Positions 6,205 to 9,084 of a DNA stretch of 9,084 nt are shown piece after piece (the first letter of the stretch is position 1; each line of letters starts with the position of its first letter). Source of the DNA: Firmicutes bacterium CAG:882 (GTDB lineage: Bacteria > Bacillota > Clostridia > Lachnospirales > Lachnospiraceae); assembly GCA_000435595.1 (NCBI GenBank), contig FR895413.1, positions 1-9,084 on the forward strand. The letters run 5' to 3'. The notes beneath the pieces were generated by a model. The model saw nothing but the letters and a program-made list of their open reading frames with translations. It was not told where the DNA came from and searched no databases. A program made the translations under genes and the position numbers.

Positions 6205-6918
6205 TCACTGCATTTTTTCCATTTTATAGCCAATTCCCCACACCACCTTTATATATTTTGGATTTTTTGCGTCAATCTCAATCTTTTCACGGATGCGCCT
6301 TATATGCACCATGACCGTGTTCTCCACGGCATACCCGACCTTATCGTCCCAGACGCGCTCATAAATCTCCTCCGCAGAAAACACCCTGTTGAGGTTATTT
6401 ATAAGCAGATTTACAATCTTGTACTCCGTCGGCGTGAGCTTTACCGCCTCACCGTCCACCATCACCTGCTTTGATGCAATGTCGAGAACGATACCTCCGT
6501 TACATATCTGCTCTCGCTTAGAGGTCTTGTCCTCCGCCATCTCATTCCATGCCCTGAATCTGCGAAGAAGTGCCTTAACCCTTGCTCCCAGCTCCGCAGG
6601 ATTGTACGGCTTGCAGATGTAATCGTCCGCCCCCATCGTGAGACCATATACCTTGTCGCTGTCCTGCGTCTTTGCCGACAGAACAATAACGGGAAGGTGA
6701 TTTTTCTCGCGAATCTTCATAAGTGCGGATATTCCGTCAAGCCTCGGCATCATAATATCAAGCAGAATCAAATCAGGCTTCTCCTTCTCAAGCTGCTCAA
6801 GCGCCTCGATGCCATCCCGCGCCTGCACCACCTCAAAGCCGTCATATTCTAAAAGCTTTGAGAGTGAAAAAAGAATTTCCCTGTCGTCGTCGACGACCAA
6901 TATCTTCTGTGTGTCCAT
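6205..6918 (-). CDS. OmpR/PhoB-family response regulator
   Basis: A 237-residue cytoplasmic transcription factor, the normal length for the family. The receiver domain (about 4-118) has the acidic pocket DDD at 10-12, phospho-acceptor Asp54 in LILLDIMMPRLDG, the switch residue Ser81 and Lys103 in ICKPYNPAEL. The C-terminal winged helix (about 140-235) has LTPTEYKIVNLL, the recognition-helix region ENTVMVHIRRIREKIE and WGIGYKME at the end. It resembles VanR-type regulators paired with VanS-like kinases. The start at 6918 has AAGGGGG 5 nt upstream; the longer frame to 6966 has no support. It is first in an operon with the kinase. Its target genes cannot be told from the sequence; the neighbouring HTH-Uma2 gene and its own promoter are candidates. 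Confidence 0.93.
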   Translation of the reverse strand: MDTQKILVVDDDREILFSLSKLLEYDGFEVVQARDGIEALEQLEKEKPDLILLDIMMPRLDGISALMKIREKNHLPVIVLSAKTQDSDKVYGLTMGADDYICKPYNPAELGARVKALLRRFRAWNEMAEDKTSKREQICNGGIVLDIASKQVMVDGEAVKLTPTEYKIVNLLINNLNRVFSAEEIYERVWDDKVGYAVENTVMVHIRRIREKIEIDAKNPKYIKVVWGIGYKMEKMQ

Positions 6919-6949
6919 GTCTACCCCCTTATCTTTGTACAAATAGAAA

Positions 6950-6955
6950 ATTATA
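6950..6955 (-). promoter_or_regulatory. Possible -10 box (TATAAT) before the response regulator
   Basis: A consensus TATAAT stands 32 nt upstream of the start codon, so a transcript would begin near 6943. No good -35 hexamer is present; the position 17 nt upstream (6973-6978) reads AACGTT and straddles the edge of element B at 6976. The promoter may depend on an activator, for example the regulator itself. Confidence 0.3.
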
Positions 6956-6975
6956 TAACTTATCATTCAACGAAC

Positions 6976-7113
6976 GTTGTATAATTTTATGTATACACCA
7001 CCGGCACGCTCTCACTACTTGTATCACGTAGCGGTGCATAAGTGGCTAAAAAACATCCACTAAGCACCGACGGCTACAAAGTACCGGCTTGCGTATATAT
7101 AAAATTATACAAC
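6976..7113. repeat. Hairpin element B, second copy of the element at 376-514
   Basis: Outer arms 6976-7007 and 7081-7113 pair through most of their length; the first 15 bases of the left arm (GTTGTATAATTTTAT) pair perfectly. The core shares GCGGTGCATAAG, GGCTAAAA and CTAAGCACCG with element A, in the same orientation. Where A and B differ in the stems, both sides change together: GG/CC against AT/AT in the outer arm, and AGAGG/CCTCT against AGTGG/CCACT in the inner hairpin. It ends 57 nt before the response regulator start on the minus strand, much as A stands before the HPr gene. No open frame, transposase or target duplication is seen. Confidence 0.85.
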
Positions 7114-7239
7114 TATTTTTCCTTAAATTTAGGTTCTAAATTTACTATTTGATATAAAAATATAATACAACGCATTCCCTATATTTACCTCAACCTTTTT
7201 ATTACGAATTTCTTAAGATTCCATTCCATGTTTTTATTT

Positions 7240-7275
7240 AAAACGAAAACGGAAGTACTGTATCCAATACTTCCG
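7240..7275 (-). terminator. Intrinsic terminator, probably ending the glgB-mscS transcript
   Basis: On the minus strand CGGAAGTA pairs perfectly with TACTTCCG (7275-7268 with 7257-7250) around a 10-nt loop. It is followed directly by TTTTCGTTTT. It lies about 317 nt past the mscS-type stop, so element C would be carried in the 3' untranslated part of that transcript unless it is an independent unit. Confidence 0.6.
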
Positions 7276-7326
7276 CCGATTTTAGAAACGCGCTCACGCA
7301 ATACTTAACAGTTCACAACCTATACC

Positions 7327-7558
7327 GTGTATAATGGATTATATTTATGCATATCGCGACTTTTGGGAGAAGCCTAGATATTCTTAGAACGCTGTTCGCT
7401 ACCCAGCCACAGCCGACAGGAGGTCGGGTGAGATGCCACCGCACACGGATGTGCGATTGGCATCGTTGGCGGAAAGCTGTTAAATATTACTCAGAGTTCT
7501 TAGAATATCTTAGCTTCGTACAACGGAGCCGATATGTATAATATAATCCATTATACAC
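7327..7558. repeat. Element C: 232-bp multi-stem inverted-repeat element, possible structured RNA
   Basis: The outer arms 7327-7344 and 7541-7558 are a perfect 18-bp inverted repeat. Pairing continues with 7346-7356 against 7530-7540 (one G-T pair), giving 29 bp with one bulge. A second stem pairs 7371-7390 with 7496-7515 (17 of 20). Inside are CCGAC/GTCGG (7413-7417, 7423-7427; loop AGGAG), GATGCC/GGCATC (7432-7437, 7459-7464) enclosing CGCAC/GTGCG (7440-7444, 7451-7455), and GCCA/TGGC (7406-7409, 7467-7470). Such nested order is typical of a folded noncoding RNA or a non-autonomous mobile element. It is unrelated in sequence to elements A and B. It starts 33 nt after the mscS-type stop on the minus strand. 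I do not recognise a named RNA family. Confidence 0.75.
7433..7483 (+). CDS. Possible 16-residue micro-ORF inside element C
   Basis: The plus strand has AGGAGG (7418-7423), then 9 nt, then ATG and 16 sense codons ending in TAA. The frame would read MPPHTDVRLASLAESC. The ribosome binding site lies in the apical loop of one hairpin and the frame runs through the next, so any translation would depend on folding. No homology is recognised. It may simply be a by-product of the stems. Confidence 0.12.
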   Translation: MPPHTDVRLASLAESC

Positions 7559-7568
7559 TCACAGTGTA
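7554..7568. repeat. Small hairpin at the edge of element C
   Basis: TACACT (7554-7559) pairs with AGTGTA (7563-7568) around CAC. It shares the GTGTA terminus of the outer arm of element C and could compete with it for pairing. No T-run follows, so it is not a terminator on its own. Confidence 0.3.
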
Positions 7569-7591
7569 AATTATTACCACTAACAATCTAA

Positions 7592-8470
7592 TTACTTCTC
7601 TTGTGGATTCTTTATCGTCACGCTCAGCTGATTGAACGGTATCTCAATTCCGTTCGCATCAAGTGCAAGCTTATACTGCTCTGTAAGTGCCCACTTAGTA
7701 TCCCAGTACTTATCCGAATTGACCCACACTCTCGTCTCAAGCGTGACCTGACTCGCATCAAGGCTCGCCACAAATACATTAATCGGCTTGTCCCGCAATA
7801 CATTCTCATTTTTGTTAATGATTTCCATGAGAACACTCTTTGCCGCGGCTATATCGGATTCATAACTGATTCCGACCTGAACATCGACACGCCTTTTATC
7901 CATCGCACTCACATTCTTGACGCTTGAATTTGCAAGTGTTCCGTTAGGTATCACAATCACCTTGTTGTCAACGGTTGCAAGCTTGGTGTAGAACACGTCG
8001 ATTCCGGCAACGGTTCCCTCATCCCCGCATGCCACGATATAATCTCCTACCTTAAAAGGCTTGAATATAAGTATCAGCACACCGCCCGCAAGGTTTGCAA
8101 GACTTCCCTGAAGCGCAAGACCAACCGACAGTGTGACCGTACCGAACAAGGTTACAAATGTCGTCGTAGGTATTCCGAGTATCGACACGACCGCTATAAA
8201 CAGGAGCACATACAAGCCTATCTTCACTATCGAATATACGAATTTTACCACCATCGGCTCAAGCTTTCCCTTGTTAAGAGCCTTGGTTGTAAGCTTTAAT
8301 ACCCACTTGATAAGCCTGGCTGCGATAAAATACACTATAACCGCAAGCAGAATATTTTTTCCAAGCTTCAGCCCATAGTCAATCACGGTGTCAAGCACCT
8401 TCTCAAAATGAGATACATTTGCCTGAACCGTGTCGGCAACCTGAGCTGTCGCTATCTGTTCTCCAACCAT
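7592..8470 (-). CDS. mscS: MscS-family small-conductance mechanosensitive channel
   Basis: A 292-residue inner-membrane channel that opens under membrane tension to release solutes during hypo-osmotic shock; E. coli MscS has 286. TM1 is about 34-60, TM2 about 78-100 and the pore helix TM3 about 105-136. TM3 contains GTVTLSVGLALQGSLANLAG with the small-residue packing typical of the pore, followed by FKPFKVGDYI. The beta domain follows, with VIPNGTLANSSVKN (about 173-186). The start at 8470 has GGAGGG about 8 nt upstream. It follows glgB by only 18 nt, so both are probably on one transcript. The link to glycogen metabolism may be chance, or reflect osmotic control of stored sugar. Paralogues (YnaI/YbdG type) are longer, so a short MscS is the best name. 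Confidence 0.93.
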   Translation of the reverse strand: MVGEQIATAQVADTVQANVSHFEKVLDTVIDYGLKLGKNILLAVIVYFIAARLIKWVLKLTTKALNKGKLEPMVVKFVYSIVKIGLYVLLFIAVVSILGIPTTTFVTLFGTVTLSVGLALQGSLANLAGGVLILIFKPFKVGDYIVACGDEGTVAGIDVFYTKLATVDNKVIVIPNGTLANSSVKNVSAMDKRRVDVQVGISYESDIAAAKSVLMEIINKNENVLRDKPINVFVASLDASQVTLETRVWVNSDKYWDTKWALTEQYKLALDANGIEIPFNQLSVTIKNPQEK

Positions 8471-8488
8471 ATATCATCCCTCCGTGAA

Positions 8489-9084
8489 TCACTTTTTTGA
8501 CTTCTTTGCCGTCACACTTTTCTTTGATTCTTCAGCTTTCTCTACATCCTCATCCTGCTCAACTTTGCGGAAAATACAGATTCCGAGAGGCGGTACCGTG
8601 ATATGTATTGAATTCCTGCGGTTATCGCACTCGCTCTCCTCTGATACCCTGACTCTTGAGTTGAGCTTTCCCGTACCGCCGTATTTCTTCGCATTACTGT
8701 TGAAGATTTCCTTGTACTGACCTGCACTCGGAACTCCAATCTTGTACTTTTCACGGAGAACAGGCGTAAAGCTTACCACAACAAGAAGCTCATCGCCGTT
8801 CTTTGCCCTGCGGACATATGACACAATGCACTCGTCAGCCGAGATATTGTTAATCCACTCAAAGCCGTCAGGATTATAGTCAAGCTCATAAAGAGCAGGT
8901 TCCTTCTTATAGAGTGCGTTCAAATCCTTCATGTAACGGTGGAGCATCCTGTTACGCTCGTTTGAGAGTTCATCCCAGTCAAGGCTCTTCTCCTCCCACC
9001 ATTCATTGAACTGTCCGAAATCCTGTCCCATGAACAGAAGCTTCTTTCCCGGATGCGTATACATAAATCCGTATGCCGCACGCA
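8489..9084 (-). CDS. glgB: 1,4-alpha-glucan branching enzyme, C-terminal part (5' end outside window)
   Basis: About 197 residues of GlgB, which cuts and transfers alpha-1,4 glucan segments to make alpha-1,6 branches in glycogen in the cytoplasm. The frame continues past 9084: RAAYGF precedes MYTHPGKKLLFMGQDFGQFNEW, a hallmark of the last part of the GH13 barrel. Then come SLDWD and the C-terminal beta domain, ending in PPLGICIFRK. The catalytic Asp/Glu/Asp lie upstream, outside the window. After the domain there is an unusual tail of about 25 residues rich in Lys, Glu and Asp (KVEQDEDVEKAEESKKS and on). Stop is TGA at 8489. The nearest start-like ATG at 9064 is internal. Confidence 0.93.
   Translation of the reverse strand, partial: RAAYGFMYTHPGKKLLFMGQDFGQFNEWWEEKSLDWDELSNERNRMLHRYMKDLNALYKKEPALYELDYNPDGFEWINNISADECIVSYVRRAKNGDELLVVVSFTPVLREKYKIGVPSAGQYKEIFNSNAKKYGGTGKLNSRVRVSEESECDNRRNSIHITVPPLGICIFRKVEQDEDVEKAEESKKSVTAKKSKK

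Noticed and set aside
7347..7541. 64-codon plus-strand frame inside element C
   Set aside because: It spans the paired arms of the element, has no ribosome binding site and composition is explained by the stems.
8484..8720. Plus-strand frame opposite the end of glgB
   Set aside because: It is antisense to the recognisable GlgB C-terminal domain and its charged tail; no independent support.

Overview
The window looks like a low-to-moderate-GC Firmicute chromosome, most likely a gut Lachnospiraceae (Roseburia/Agathobacter/Butyrivibrio-like). This rests on protein resemblance, AGGAGG-type ribosome binding sites and long AT-rich intergenic repeats. No tool was run, so the genus is a guess. Every intact gene is on the minus strand, so the natural reading direction runs from 9084 down to 1.

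Reading that way, the window opens with the C-terminal part of a glycogen branching enzyme (glgB, cut by the window edge). An MscS-type mechanosensitive channel follows 18 nt later, probably in the same operon. Next comes a 770-nt stretch (6919-7591) with no intact gene. It holds a roughly 230-bp multi-stem inverted-repeat element (C), a likely intrinsic terminator and a 138-bp hairpin element (B).

An OmpR-family response regulator and a four-TM histidine kinase follow, coupled with a 1-nt gap. Next is an XRE-like HTH fused to a Uma2-type PD-(D/E)XK nuclease fold. It has its own good sigma-A-like promoter, embedded in the end of the kinase gene, and a small dyad that could be an operator.

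The 3517-4140 gap carries two vestiges: a plus-strand remnant of an HxlR regulator, and a minus-strand short reading frame ending in a conserved-looking tail. It also carries a hairpin and the probable control region of the fructose operon, including three direct repeats of TTACATGA.

The last block is the fructose utilisation set: 1-phosphofructokinase (fruK), the fructose PTS permease IIABC (fruA) and an HPr-like phosphocarrier. Fructose would be taken up and phosphorylated by FruA with phosphate from HPr, then converted by FruK to fructose 1,6-bisphosphate. This HPr keeps His15 but has Lys in place of the regulatory Ser46. A second copy (A) of hairpin element B lies just upstream of it, in the same orientation. 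The two copies show compensatory base changes in their stems. That pair, and the unrelated element C, are the most interesting unexplained structures in the window.
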